Shown piece by piece: positions 42,322-57,995 of a stretch of DNA of 64,000 bases. A program made the position numbers and the translations under genes. The stretch comes from Vicia villosa (lineage: Eukaryota; Streptophyta; Magnoliopsida; Fabales; Fabaceae). The notes below the pieces were generated by a model. That model was not told the DNA's origin. It saw only the letters and a list, made by a program, of their open reading frames with translations, and ran no database searches. The first letter of the stretch is position 1. Every line of letters begins with the position of its first letter. The stretch is taken from assembly GCF_029867415.1 (NCBI RefSeq), contig NW_026705181.1, positions 711,001 through 775,000 of the forward strand, written 5' to 3'.

Positions 42322-45300
42322 TTTAAAATATAATAAAAGCTAGATCGATAAAAATAAAACATGTTATCTATATGCTTTGGAAAACACAATTTTAATCTTT
42401 TTTTTCTTTGCCCTCCACCTCATTGATTTAGGGGCATTTTGTGTCCAAAAATTACTTTCTGCAACCAAAATGTACTATTGATTCTAACTCAAATAGACTT
42501 ACTTTCTTTTATGAATAAATTACAAACACATTTTCTATTAGTATTTCAACTACAACAAAATAGTAACTAAAAAAAGTACTATTTTTAAATTTCCTAATAC
42601 TTTTTGAGTGAACACTTTTTCTGATGTAGAAAACATGCTCTCATCACATCAATGTATTATTTTTCAAATCTTCTTTTTTCGTTTCTCTCTCCCACTACCT
42701 TTTCCTTTCCCTCTACCACTTCTCTATCCACTTTATTTTCTTTCTTCTACTTCTTCCTCTTCTTTCTTCATCATCTTCTTATCATATTTTCTCTCTCTCT
42801 TTTAAAATGGTTTACAAAAATGGTTTATGAAAAAATTATTTATGAAAATGGTTTATAAATATTTTGATTATTCTTTCTTCTCTTTATTTCTATTTTTCAG
42901 AAATGGTTAACGATTTGTGTAACTCATTATTCTTTTGATTAATTTTTCAGACAGGTTTGTTGTGGAAGTAAGTGTTCATCTTGTTAATCCAAATGCAGGT
43001 AAGATTTTCTAGATAAAAATTGTAAATTTTATTTTTGTGATTGTCTTTCTCTTTTTTTTTTTCCTAATAATATTGATTGGTTCCTAACAATCTTATCACC
43101 ATTAAATTGATTATCTTTGCAGACTTACTTTAGCAAGGAAAGAATGAGTTTGATTTCAGAGGTGCTTCTTAGTTGTCATTCTTTGTTGAATATCTTATAG
43201 AACAAACTTGTATTTCCTTCTAAATTGTTGCTTCCTTATCCGGCTTGCATTCAATTTTTCGTTAACTCTTTATCTTTTTCAACACTAAAGATACATATTT
43301 TTTTATCTGAATTTTTTTATCATTTCTTTTTCAATTTCCATTAAACTATCATAGATTACAAAGAATGATAAGAGAATCAATACAATAATACCACATTTAT
43401 CTATTTCCCATTTCTTTTGCCGTAGATTTTAAACAAATTTAAGATGAAAATATTACATTTAAAATAAATAGATAGTTTTTTCATTATAGTTGTTAAATAT
43501 GAAAAAAGTATAAGAAAATTTGTAATCTTAGAAGAAAAAAATGTTGATACATAAATAATTTAAAAGAAAATTAGTTAAATGAAACAGAGAAAAAAGAGAA
43601 GGTTTTTGTATAAATTAATAACACCAAAAAACTAGATCTTGGAAAAAATGAATATAAAAAGACTAAATTTTCTTTTTACCATTTAGAAGAAAAAAAAACT
43701 AGATCTAAAAGAAAACAAAAAAACTTAAATCCAAACTCTTCTAAGAAGTTGTATTGTGTGTCTCCAATATGTTAAAGCTATATCGCTTTTGCTTGAAAAT
43801 ATGGAGAGAAAAAAAGGTTTCATGCACATCAGACAAGAAATAAACTTGAGATGGAGAGAGAAGAGTTTGAATATGTTTAGATTTGTTGTGAAAAAGTTTG
43901 ATGGAAGGTGTGGCGAGAATTTATGGTGAGGTTAAGTTAGAGTTGTGTGAACTATGAATCATAGAGAAAAGAATATGAACTTGTCTTTACAGTATGACTT
44001 AATCTAAGTGTATGTGTGGGATGTGGGAGTTTCTATAATTTTAAAATAAAGGGTAATAAAAGAGGATGAGTGATTGAGACTGAATGAGAGATGAGGTAAT
44101 TTAGATCAATTTTTTTGCATTTTGTACTACTCAAGAGACAACAGCCCTCAACCGTCAGATGATCTGTAATTTTTTCTTCCTTCACCTTCATGCGACACGT
44201 GTATTGCCATCATTAATTTTTCTTAACGTGATAATCATGAAAGGGACAGTTCTCTGCCACCTTTTCAAAACCAATTTTTCAAGAAACCCATAAAACTTTG
44301 CCAAAGTTAATTGGTGATTAATCAATTGAAAATTCTTAAATTATAGATAATTGAATTTAGACAAAGTTTTTTTCTAAAAGTGTAAAATCAATGGGAGAAA
44401 AACTTTGCTGTTGAAAAGGCTAAAACTATCACAGAATCAATTTATTAGTAATAAAGTGATGCACGTTGATGTAATTATAAAGTAGTACCATACAATATTA
44501 TCTTATTATTGTAGTCCTTTCTTTTAATTTGGTAAGAAATAATATACAAATAATTGCATTCATTCATTTTCTTTTAGATAATGTTTCATTATAAATGATT
44601 CTTAATTTGTATTTAAGATACATTAAATAGAAATAGAAAAAAATAAATCTTTTTCAGTATTAAATTTTAAAATTTTAAAATTTATGTTATTATTAGTTGG
44701 TGTTGTTTATACCAGAGTCATACGATAAAAAAATGTACACTGCTTCAAATACGAGAAATACGAGAAAATATTAGGATACATATTTATAACATTATACATG
44801 TATGATTAATTTAAATATAAGAAATACGTGGTTTTTTTCAATAATTTATGTATTAATCAGAACTTTTAATGGGTCTAAACCCCCAATTTTTAATAGGTCT
44901 AAACCCATATACGTGGTTTGTTTCAATTTTTAATGGGAATACATTATTAAAAATTGATCTAAACTTTTGTTTAAAGTTGTAGATTTATTTTTAATATCTT
45001 TAAATTTACTATTAAGATAAAAAAATTTAATTTTTATTTAATCAAATATAGTTTTAAATATAAATTATTTAAGTTTATATATATCACGGTTTGGTTTATA
45101 AAATCAAATCAACAAGTGACATTATTACGAATTAATTAATATTCGGATATGCGGGTGGCTAAACTATATACAAGTTATTAGTGGTCACATGGCAATAACA
45201 TAAGGAAAAAAGTTATCAATCATCAATACAATAGCATAATTGTAAAGAATGATAGTGCAATATAGTATTCGATTTTAGCATTATCTTTTTGATATGTAAT

Positions 45301-45899
45301 ATTATTTTGCAATTTATATATTAATATATAATAGTTATTTGTCTAAATCATGTCAACTCCTACACTAAAGTAGACAATAGGACCAACACGGCCACATTTT
45401 AAAAATCTGTAGCATAATTAATGCAGAGTTCCAACAAATCAATATCCTATGACATGCACCTACTTTTATTTTTTTATTAAATAAAATATTCATTTCAATC
45501 GATAGAGTATATTGTTACAATACAATTTAAAAATCGCCAAAAACAAAAAGGATAAATCAGCAAACAAACTCACAGCATCTATGTTAATAGCATAAAACGG
45601 TAAATTGTATATGCCTATGAATATAACTATGACTATATTGAAATGTTTGAAATATTCATGTCTCCAGATATGTAGCATTAATGGCACCAAAGTCATAGAT
45701 ATGATCTGCACTAGATCGAATGTCATCTTTCAACCTGAAACAAATGAACACTGCGCACAACGACAGAAAAACAAAATACACCGCACAAAGACGGTAAATC
45801 AAAACAAACGACGCACTAAAATGACGAAATCACAAAAAAAAACACTAAATATATGTGAAAACCACTTATTTAACTAATAGAGAAACAAGAACGATTTGG

Positions 45900-45938
45900 A
45901 GGGGTGATTTTAAATCCAAATCGATCCAAATCACCCCT
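45900..45938. other. 11-bp-stem inverted repeat inside the Helitron
   Basis: Arms AGGGGTGATTT (45900-45910) and AAATCACCCCT (45928-45938) around a 17-base loop, in AT-rich sequence. Possibly the remains of a small element end. Confidence 0.6.
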
Positions 45939-46406
45939 ACTTTTATTAATCAACTTTTGTTTTACATTTTCCTTTTTGCTCAACATTATGAGTTTAACTT
46001 AGTTACATAGAAATACGACAAATAATTTAAATATGATCATGAAGCAATTGGTTACATGTAACTGCCCTAATAATGAATGATTAACAAAAAAAATTCAAAA
46101 TTTTGATAAATGTATCTTTAATTTTTATTTCAAAAAAATCAAAACTAATTTTAAACGTGTATAATTAATTTTAATGTGTTTGATTATTTTTTAAAATAAA
46201 TTTGACTTTAAAAAAATTATTTTAAGTTATGATTTATAAACGAAAACAAGTTTCCTATTGATTCAAATATTTGTATGAATAATGAAAAACTGAAAAATAA
46301 TTTTATATACGAGAAAAAAATATATTGTTGATTAAAATATTTTAATAAACAAGAACAAGTTTACTATTGATTCAAATATTTTTATAAATAATATCAGAAA
46401 AAAATA

Positions 46407-46545
<139 letters not shown>

Positions 46546-47605
46546 ATTCAAATATATTTATATATAAAAAAAATTATATGCACCAATTTATTATCACTTT
46601 TAAAAATAATAAATTATTTGGTTATATAATTTAGTTTTTCTTTCATTTCATTTTTATTATATTTTGGAAAAAAATGTGCCTACCATATCAGTACCCGTGC
46701 GAACGCATATGTATCCACTAGATTGTATTTAAGATTCAAATATTTTTTATTAAAAAATGGTATACGAAAAAAAATTATTATTGATCTAAATAATTTTATA
46801 TACAAAAATTTACTATTTATCCAAATATTTTGGTAAATAATAGCTAAACAAAAATAATATTTATAAACGAGAAAAAATATCTATTATTAATCTATATATT
46901 TTTATCGAAAAATGGTATTTATGATTTAAATATGTTTTATTCAAAAAAGGTATACGGGAAAAAATCTATTTTTGATTTAAATATTTTTATATACGTAAAT
47001 TTACTATTGATCCAAATATTGTAAATGATATCTAAGAAAAATTAATATTTGTATATGGGAAAAAAATCTATTATTGATCTAAATATTTTTATATACGAGA
47101 AATGATATTTATAATCAAATATTTTTGATCCAAAAATGATATACGAAAAAAAAACTATTATTGATCTAAATATTTTTATATACGAATTTTTTTATTATTG
47201 ATCTAAATATTTTTTTTCTTTTCTAACATTCTATTTAAAATAAATATATTATATAAATAAATGCGCGTAACATACCAGAACCCGTGCGTATGCACGGGTT
47301 TGTTACTAGTTTGACAACATACAAGAACAATTTTGCTGTCTTTATTGGAGTCGACAATTTTGTTTTTGTGGTGACAATATTCTAGAAGGTGTGTGACATG
47401 TGTGCATGCATCACCCTCATCCTAGAAGGTATTGCAGAACGCCGGCCTTGTTTTTTGAGTCAACCGGAAAGCCACGTTTCCAATTCTAAACGCTATCGAA
47501 ATCTATCTGTCTTCATATTCAAACTATTTCAATAACATGCATCTCAACAAGAAGTTATTATTGAAACTATTATTAGTTTTTTTAAGTGATTAATTTATTA
47601 TATAA

Positions 47606-48330
47606 TTTAATGTCAATTTTTATGTTAAAATATTACTAGTATTTCTTAAAAGGCCATGTGATTTTTGTTATATATATAGTTATAGAAACAGAAGCCATGT
47701 GATAGTCAAAAAGATAAACACATGAAGGAAAACACGAGGCATATTGGACAAAATTAGCTACGGTTTTTGGTGAAATTCCCGTCACAAATGGTCCATATTT
47801 TCCCTCTGCTTTTAGATTCCTTTGTCTTTGTAAAACACTGTTTACAAATTGGTCCCTCTTGTTGAGTGTAATGGTGAGGTTAATCCCCCTTTACCTATAT
47901 CTTTCTTTTTTTTTTTCAAAATGGACAAACAATGTCGAACCCATTACAAAATGACATTTCACAAGGTAGGCCATGTTTCAAAATCAGAACTAAATCTAAG
48001 TTGAAAATCATGTCTCCTTTTGTTGTCTTGATAGAGAAATATATACCAATGTTATGTTAGAGTTGGGAGAGGGATTTGGACCCTCACCTTCTTTGGGTTT
48101 AAGTTAACCTCTAACACACGATTATTTATATTTATTGATTATTTATATTTATTGAGATTGAATTATAGTTTGGTGACTGAAATGACATGATTTAATATCA
48201 TCGCCTAAAGATAAAAAATATTTTCAATAGATGTGACTAAGGCGGTTTAATATCATTGTTTGAGAAATCAAGTATTTCATAGGTATGAAATACGATTAAA
48301 GGATGGATGTGATTTGATCCGCGAATTAAA
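47606..48330 (+). repeat. Copy B of the three-copy unclassified repeat
   Basis: Homologous to 10815-11430 and 57265-57995. Lies just right of the Helitron within segmental-duplication copy 1. Confidence 0.7.
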
Positions 48331-48902
48331 ACTGAATCAATTTGATATTTATTCGATCAGTTTAAATACAAGTAAAAATTGATCCAACTCATGTAATTTG
48401 AAAATAATTGATTTGCCGTGCGGTTTGGATCGGTTTAGGGGTAAAAAAATTCATTTGATCTAAAGATAATTTTATGCGCGGTTCAGTTTCGTTTTGGATG
48501 ATTGATTTAAAAAATCAATTCGATCTGATTCAATTTCATGCGGTTAAACTGAATCGGTTTTTGAAAATTCATGTTACAAAATATATACTTTATTAAAATT
48601 ATAAAAAATGCTATAAATTACCAGTAATAGATTTTTTTATAAGCAATTTGTTCCTAGCAAATTTCAAATTTGAGACCTTGAGATGAACACACTCTCAAAA
48701 CTCAAACAATTATTAGTGATATGATTTAATATAATATATAACATATAATATATTAAAAATTAATGTTACAAAATAAGAATGATCGATTATTATTAAAACA
48801 AATAAAGAAAAAAAAATTAATCTGAACTAATAAATAGTATTAAATAAATATCATCGGATAATAAATTTACACAATAAATCATATTAATAAAAAATAAATA
48901 AG

Positions 48903-49170
<268 letters not shown>

Positions 49171-49361
49171 ATTCGGTTCGATTTTGAAAAATAAATCTAA
49201 AATCCAAATCCAATCCAACAGTTTTTTATAAAATAGCATCCAAGCATATTCAATAAAAATCAAGTTAAAACTGACTTGATATGCGTTATCAAGTAGGCTT
49301 AACCAAATTGGAAGACATTGCAATAAAAGATAAGTATTTAGCATGAAATGTACTGATACTT

Positions 49362-50024
49362 AAAGCTGTCAAAATGGGCCGGCCCGACCCAACAATTTAG
49401 CGTGGGTCGGGTTGCAAAATATCTTAAAAAAACACGACCCTGTCTTTTTGGGCCAGCCCATCGGGCCTATGTTGTTCATGGGCTGGGCCGGGCCAAGCGG
49501 GCTTCTGGCCAGCCTATTAAAAAAAGATTTTTGTAAATTTTGGGGAAAAAAGATTGAGATAAGATATGATTGCATAAATGTGTTTTCAAGTGATAAAGAA
49601 AAGTTATAGAGGATGAAGATATATTTTTAAGATGATGTGATCAATGAAATGGTTGTGAGATGAAGAGAAAATTTGATAAGTATTGGTAATAATATTAAGT
49701 TACTTTTTACTTTTACATGGACGCTTTTGTGGTATTCATATATATATTTATGGATAAATATTTTAAACATCACTTATATACGTTTATGATAACTCTCTAC
49801 TTATATTATGTTGCATTTATCATTGTATCTTTTTTATAAAATTAAAACTATAATATTAAAATACGGGTCGGGCTGGCCCCTCAGCCCGCATGGGCCTTTG
49901 TGAAATGGTCAGACTCATTTTATGTAGCCCATTAAACAATCAGGTCGGGCCAGACTAGTCCATTTAAAGCTATTGACCCACCGGACCGAAGCGGGCTGGG
50001 CCGGGCCGGTGCATTTAACAACTC
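49362..50024. mobile_element. MULE-like MITE with GGGCCGG-rich ends (663 bp)
   Basis: Flanked by an identical 11-bp sequence TACTGATACTT (49351-49361 and 50025-50035). The ends are imperfect inverted repeats: AGCTGTCAAAATGGGCCGGC against AGTTGTTAAATGCACCGGCC. Both ends are rich in GGGCCGGGCC words, the middle is AT-rich. A 9-11-bp target suggests the Mutator superfamily. Confidence 0.7.
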
Positions 50025-50461
50025 TACTGATACTTGCTCTCATATATAACTATACCTGAAGCTTACAGTTAAATTTGTTTGATTTATTTATGATCCATGA
50101 AGCTTTGACACAGAAATGATTAAAAAAAAATTCAATCTGTTACAAATAAATTTTGAAGATTTCTAAACGTTTATGATAAGCATGAATATGCCTTGTGAGT
50201 TTCATTTGCTTTATACTAGACAATGGGAAATCAATACCTTTTCAAATCAATATGCTAGTTCCCAGTATATACCAAAGAGTAAGTTAAAATGTTAGTGAAA
50301 TCTAAGGATCAGGTTTGGTTTCCTAAGTTTGAGATTATTTTGAAAAATAAGATTAAGCTTAGAAAAGAAGAAGTAATTAAAGAGCAGTCACAAACTGTGA
50401 TTGCATGTATGAATAAAGTTGTAGACTTAAAATTTATACAATTAGTGATGATACATGTACA

Positions 50462-50840
50462 CAGGGCCGGTCCCGACATTTTGAAAGTCCTGAATAAATA
50501 CAAAATTCTTTAAATTTTAATATATTATTATAAAATAAAATAAAAATAATAAAACTAAACATAAATAATAATAATATTATTTTATCATATAAATTTAATA
50601 ATAATAAAATTAAAAAAAAGCAAAAATGCTACTTCAGCATGACTTAAACTCAAGACATCATAATTGCTACACACTACAATTACCGCTAAGCTAATGATAC
50701 ACGTTGTTATTAATTTAGCAAGTGTTATATTTATTATCTATTATTTATTTTTTATTAATCAATTTTATCGATTTTGACGCCCCCGGGTTTTTGAAGTCCT
50801 GGGCCATGGGCCTGGTTGCCCTGGCTCAAGGCCGGCCCTG
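50462..50840. mobile_element. hAT-type non-autonomous element (379 bp)
   Basis: Perfect 8-bp target duplication CATGTACA (50454-50461 and 50841-50848) and ends CAGGGCCGG / CCGGCCCTG, both typical of hAT elements. Non-coding, AT-rich middle. Confidence 0.9.
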
Positions 50841-50848
50841 CATGTACA

Positions 50849-51409
50849 TCAATTTTTTATGATATGTTAAACATTTAGAAATTATGTATGGGATATTATT
50901 ATAAGAAAAGCCACACATCCTTTAATGAAATCTAAGGATCTAAGGATCAGATTCTGTCCATGATCGAATGAAAGCATGGAATCATGTTTACAATGTTATA
51001 GTTGTTGCAGGAAGAGCTTAAGACCGGAAATGCAAATTATCCTTTGACAAGAAGTGTGTTAGTGTATGTCTGTTAAGTAGTTGTTTTATTGGATAAAGTG
51101 AGATATTGTCTCTTCCGTGTGTAAAAAACTCTTAGCTTAACTTTGAATAAAAGGTGTCGCTCCTTTTTCTTGCACGGGCGGAAGGCACCTCTCCTTTTCC
51201 TCAACTCATAGAACTTATGTAGTAGTGTCGCCAGATGGACCTATATCCTACTAAAGAAGTTAAACACCGAACACTACGGTAAAAGGAACTAGAATGTCCA
51301 ACCGCGATAGCTTTTGCTCAAAGCGCTTCATCATGTGCCACAAGCCTCACGCTTGGGGTATTACATAGGTATTTTGGTTTGGAAGATTATGGAAGACAAA
51401 GTCAACTCA
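50849..51409. other. Region without gene; contains one copy of a duplicated LTR-like segment
   Basis: The part 51090-51300 resembles 52780-52990 (TCTTGCACGGGCGGAAGGCAC against TCCTGCACGGGCAGGAGGCAC, positions 51168-51188 and 52860-52880). The CACTA-like element 51410-52733 sits between the two. Probably Ty3-gypsy LTR debris. Confidence 0.4.
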
Positions 51410-52733
<1,324 letters not shown>

Positions 52734-52736
52734 GCA

Positions 52737-54965
52737 TCTCATTTGAGAAAAAGAGCGGATGTAAATTTATATTTATTGTTGGATTAAGGCAAGTTATTGC
52801 CTCTACCACGTGTAAATAAGCCATTAGAATTCACTTGAAGTAATGAGTGTTGCTTCATTCTCCTGCACGGGCAGGAGGCACATTAGCTTTCTAAATTGTA
52901 GAAATTATGCAGGAGGATTATTAGAATAGCCCACGTCTTCCTAATGATATCGAACTCTCAGAAGTCGGCACACATGGTGCTAAGAAGAAATCAAGATGTT
53001 ATAAACCAGAAGATAAAGAAGACAAGTCAACTGATTATACAAAGTCGACTTACCTCATCGGGGAAAGAAACTAACAAAATCATCTACCAATAACAATTTC
53101 TTTGTTGTTTGTCGATTTTGCAAAAAAGGAGTCACGATCGCGCTTGGATATCGGTTACGTCTTCGCGGCCTCTGTCTGCACCTAAGCCGGTTATGCTATC
53201 GCGACCTCTGTTCACACCTAAGCCGGTTACGCCTCCGGGCCTATGTTCGCACATAAGCTGGTTACGCCTCCGAGCCTATGTTCGCACATAAGCCGATTAT
53301 TCCTCTTGGCCTTTGTATGCACATAAACCGGTTACATCTCTGGGCCTTATGTCCGCACATAATCCAATTACACCTCCAGGCCTTTGTCCACGCTGAAGCT
53401 GGTCACGCCTTCGCACCTTTGACCTTACTTTACAACATCATCCCGCATGGGGCTCTGATGTCTAAACATGTACATAAGCATAGCATATATAAATCGCGAG
53501 GGGATTAAGTCATGGTCGTTGACATCAAAAGTTTGAGTCATTGAAATTATGACTTTATAACCACACCAACGGTCCTTTGGGGTCATGTAATAAATAAGGA
53601 CTACATAGGAACATCTAAAGTCTTCTAACCGACTTGGCTTAAAACAAAATGCAAATTGCTAATGAGTTGAATTCTCAATTGGACCCGACTACGTCCCATG
53701 TCGGGAACCTAACCGACTTTATACAAAATGTAAATAAGTCGAGATCCCACTAGGGCTCCCCGACTTCTCCAAACTCTAAAATTTACCAGGTTATACTAGT
53801 TGAAGATATGAAAAGAATCTCTCTGATTAAAGCCTGACTCCCAGCTGAGTCGAACGCCTTACCGATTATGCTAAACGAATACCTTTGCACCAATCAGGAT
53901 CAAGAATACCTTCGTCCGAGACCAAGTTATCAAAACCTCTAGCAAAACACTTAAAGTTAAGGCAAATACCCTTAACAAGTCGGGAAAAGACATGTTTATG
54001 ATAAGCTTAAACCTAAAATGATCGGATTAAACATCCAAATGTATGTACAGATTGACTAAATATTAATTTCTTAATATACATTCGGGGCTATCAATTAATA
54101 GCCAGAAGAAGGCCAAAGATTATATCCTGGATCTACTCAGGGGTTTGTAAAACTTAGGAACATCTAAAGCCTTTCATGATCTATTGCGATCATAAAAATG
54201 CAAGGCCAGACGTTGAGTTAATATGAAAGTATTAACAAATGAGTTGGGATCCCACTAGGGCTTTCTAATTTCTGCATATCTAGAACCTATTGGGTTCTAT
54301 GATGCCATCAAGACAAGAGCTCATTGAGGTATCCCATCCTTTCTATGTCAAGAACCTCCTAAATTCAAAGACTTCAACCGGGTTAGAACCCACTAGGGCT
54401 CACCAATCTTTTGCGGGTCTATAACCAACCGAGTTCTACATACGGCCAAAGGTCCTAAACCTGCTCAGAGTCTCCGACTTCCACATAGATAACTCATTAT
54501 CTTACACCATTAAGTCGTGAGAAGATCTCAACCGGGAAGGAGAGAAGAGAATTATGGGATTCTTTGTCTGAACACTTCAATCCTACGGGTCTCGATATCG
54601 GGGACTTGTACATATTCCATAATTCTCTAAGTCGGATGCTCAAGTCGGATGTGCCGAGAAAGGCTAAGAAGTAGTAGCGGCTGAGCTGCGGCTAAAGCAT
54701 CTAGAGGTCGGAAGCCGGGTATATAGTCTGAAACTGTCATGGTCGACTCGGGAACAGAAGGATCAATGGTCATGAGACGTTACGAGTCATTGATGAAGTT
54801 AGTTACACGAGACTAATGGGGACGTTATAGCATTTATGAGCGGTTATAACTATTACGAAGGCGATTAGTGGTCATTACACCAAGGTTTTCACTATAAAAG
54901 GGGATCCCACCCGAGGGATAAGCAAGACCCGATTCTTGGGGGCATGCATTCCATAATCGTGCCAT
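52737..54965 (+). other. Degenerate Ty3-gypsy LTR-like region
   Basis: No gene. Includes the minisatellite at 53140-53420. Near the right end is a promoter-like CACTATAAAAGGGGATCCC (TATA box at 54891-54898), as in many plant LTRs. The sequence seems to continue at 55633-55790 after the inserted CACTA element. Ends and family could not be fixed. Confidence 0.4.
53140..53420 (+). repeat. ~41-bp minisatellite
   Basis: About seven imperfect units of the form ACGCCTCCGGGCCTATGTTC then GCACATAAGCCGGTT. GC-richer than the surroundings. Open frames across it are repeat artefacts. Confidence 0.75.
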
Positions 54966-55632
54966 CACTACTAGAAAATTTATTTTTAGTGACCGAATTA
55001 GAGACCGAAAAAGCTAAAAAATCGGTCACTAAAAGTTTAGCGACCGATTTAGTGACCATTACGTTTCTGTTGAAAAAGTGCTAGTCGCTAAGCTTTTGTG
55101 ACGAATTTAGTGACCGAAATTTAGCGAACGAATTTGTGACTGAATTTAGTGACCGATTTTTATATTCTTTTTCATAAAATAAAATTAAAAGTTGTGATAT
55201 CTTAATAAGACATTTCCGCTACACCATTATACATCTATTGCTATATTTTATATTTAAACATATACACATATATTTTTATATAAATATATTATTTTTAAAA
55301 CAATAAAAATGAGGAAAACTTTTAATAAAAATTTAAAAATTTAAAAATTAAAAATAAAAAGTAAATAGTAACATAATAAAGATTTAAACTAGAAAAAGAA
55401 AAAAAAAATATTAGTGACCGAAACTCGGTCTCTAATTTTATATATAAATAAAATTGTATGTAAAAAATTTTCATGTCCCAATAGGCGGTCACAAAATTTT
55501 GGTCTCTAAATTAATAACTGGTTTATTTTAATGACCGATTTTGTGACCTCTTAAAATTGGCTCATGAATATCAAATTTTGGTGGCTAATTCGGTCACTAA
55601 TTCGACCACTGAAAGCGGATTTTCTAGTAGTG
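54966..55632. mobile_element. CACTA-type MITE (667 bp)
   Basis: Ends CACTACTAGAAAAT in both inverse orientations. Subterminal copies of TTTAGTGACCGA and TCGGTCACTAAA lie on both sides, as bound by CACTA transposases. The 3-bp flanks CAT and CAC differ at one base. Non-coding. Confidence 0.8.
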
Positions 55633-56215
55633 CACCCGAATCCTCCAATTCATTCAATATCTTCCTCCGAAGCCTATGCCGAAGAGAGAGGTGCCATAAA
55701 CAGTTGCTACCTCACCAGATTCACTTCTGGAAGGTATTCCAAATATGTTATGCCAGAACAATATTCACTTATTTTAATGGATAATTACTCGAGTCGATGT
55801 CTTTGTTCATTTTTACGAATATTTACTCTATCTATTATGAATATTTTTTCGGTGCCCACTAAAATGAGTGAAATTGTCATTCCAATGTATTATATAAATA
55901 GATTGAGATTATAGTGATACAAGATCCATTCATCTACACTAAAATACTTTTCAAATACAACATGAATTATAAACTATAAGAAAAAGAAAATCACTTAACC
56001 AAATACTTTTCAAGTACAACATGAATTATAAACTATAAGAAAATCACTAAATCAAAATACTTTTCAAGTACAACAACATGAATTATAAACTATAAGAAAA
56101 TCACCAACCGATCCATCAAAATACTTAATAAACTGTCATTCTCGTAATATTTTTAAAACAATAAAATAATTAATTCAAAAACTTATTCAAAATAATTAAA
56201 GTATTATTATAAATG

Positions 56216-56368
56216 TGTCCACTTTGTAGGACCCACTTTGTACCTTGTGATAAAATGGAAGATTATAATCAACGGCTATGGAAGGCCTGTGAATCTGAAT
56301 GTGTAGATGATGATGATGTTTCTCTATTTTCTCAACATGATGACGATCACTACATTGCTTCACTTTGA
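56216..56368 (+). pseudogene. 3' fragment of a duplicated RING-H2 gene
   Basis: Codons 127-175 of the gene at 39070, from CPLCRTHF to the stop, are kept with few changes and one extra Asp codon in the VDDD run. The sequence upstream switches abruptly to the distant 5' flank (like 38450-38490). About 960 bp with promoter, membrane segment and most of the RING finger are gone. It cannot make a ligase. The 3' flank is nearly identical to that of the intact gene. Confidence 0.93.
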
Positions 56369-57264
56369 TTTATTTTTTTTTGGTTTTTGATTTTTTTTCT
56401 CCTTATATTTTTATAGGAGTTTTTTTCTTTTTGGGTGGTGAATTTGTATATAAATGAAACCAAAAATGTCAGTGTATGGATAAAAAGAGAGAAATTAAGG
56501 TTAAGGTAATTTAGCTTTATTGTATTTTGGGGTCCTTTGTTAGTTTTTTTACTCTTAAAAAGAATAGAAGGTTTTGTTGGACTCTAAATGATTGAGCAAG
56601 AATGAGTTGAATTGGACATGTAAGCTGAATTTTCTTCTCTTAAATAGGCAATATCTATACGCAAAGTTTAGTTTGGTACTGTTTTGGTTATTTACAAAGT
56701 CTCTGGATTTAATGATAGTTAATGAACTCTTAATAGAGTAGTAATTTTTGTTCCATTTCTATAAAGTACTGTATGCTTCTTCTTTTTTTATCATAAGAGT
56801 ATTAACTGCTATGGAATCTTAAATGATTGTTAGACGTGGGGGCCTTCCCTTCTTTAGTAGAGACATATTTTAGTGGACTACTTTTCAACTATACTTTTAT
56901 TTAAAAAATTTATCAGTGTTTTAAAATATAATAAAAGCTAGATCGATAAAAAAAAACACGTTATTTGAAATTAAGTGACAACAAACAAGAACAATTTTGC
57001 TGTCTTTATTGGAGTGGACTTGTGGTGACAGACTGACAGTATTCTAGAAGGTATGTGACACGTGTGCATGCATCATCCTCATCCTAGAAGGTATTGCAGA
57101 ACGCAGGCCTTGTTCTTTAGGTCAACCGGAAAGCTACGTTTCCAATTCCATAACGCTATCGAAATCTATCTGTGTTCACATTCAAACTATTCCTAACATG
57201 CATCTCAACAAAAAGTTCTACTATTGAAGCTATTATTATTGTTTATTAAGTGATTCATTTATTA

Positions 57265-57995
57265 TATAATTTAATTAATGTCAATTTTTATGTTAAAATA
57301 TTACTCTTATTTCTTAAAAGGCCATGTGATTTTTGTTATATATATAGATATAGAAATAGAAGCCATGTGATAACAAAAGGATAAACACATGAAGGAAAAC
57401 ACGAGGCATATGGGACAAAATTAGCTACGGTTTTTGGTGAAGTTCGCATCACAAATGGTCCATATTTTCCCTCTGCTTTTAGATAGATTCATTTGTCTTT
57501 GTCAAACACTGTTTACAAATTGGTCCCTCTTGTTGAGTGTAATGGTGAGGTTAATCCCCCTTTACCTATATCTTTCTTTTTTTTCAAAATGGACAAACAG
57601 TGTTGAACCCATTACAAAATGACATTTCACAAGGTAGGCCATGTTTCAAAATCAGAACTAAACCTAAGTTGAAAATCATGTCTCCTTTTGTTGTCTTGAT
57701 TGAGAAATATATACTACCAATGTTATGTTAGAGTTGGGAGTGGGATTTGGACCCTCACCTTCTTTGGGTTGAAGTAAACCTCTATCTAACACACGATTAT
57801 TTATAATTATTGGGATTGAATTGTATTTTGGTGAATGAAATGACACGATTTAATATCATCGCCTAAAAGATCAAAATATTCAATAAATGTGACTAAGGCG
57901 GCTTAATATCATTGTCTAAGAAATCAAATATTTCATAGGTATAAAATATGATTAAAGGATGGATGTGATTTGATCCGCAAATTACAACTTAATCA
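57265..57995 (+). repeat. Copy C of the three-copy unclassified repeat
   Basis: Homologous to 47606-48330 (duplication partner) and to 10815-11430. Confidence 0.7.

Noticed and set aside
53109..53508. Overlapping 60- and 76-codon frames
   Set aside because: They translate a 41-bp minisatellite in LTR debris.
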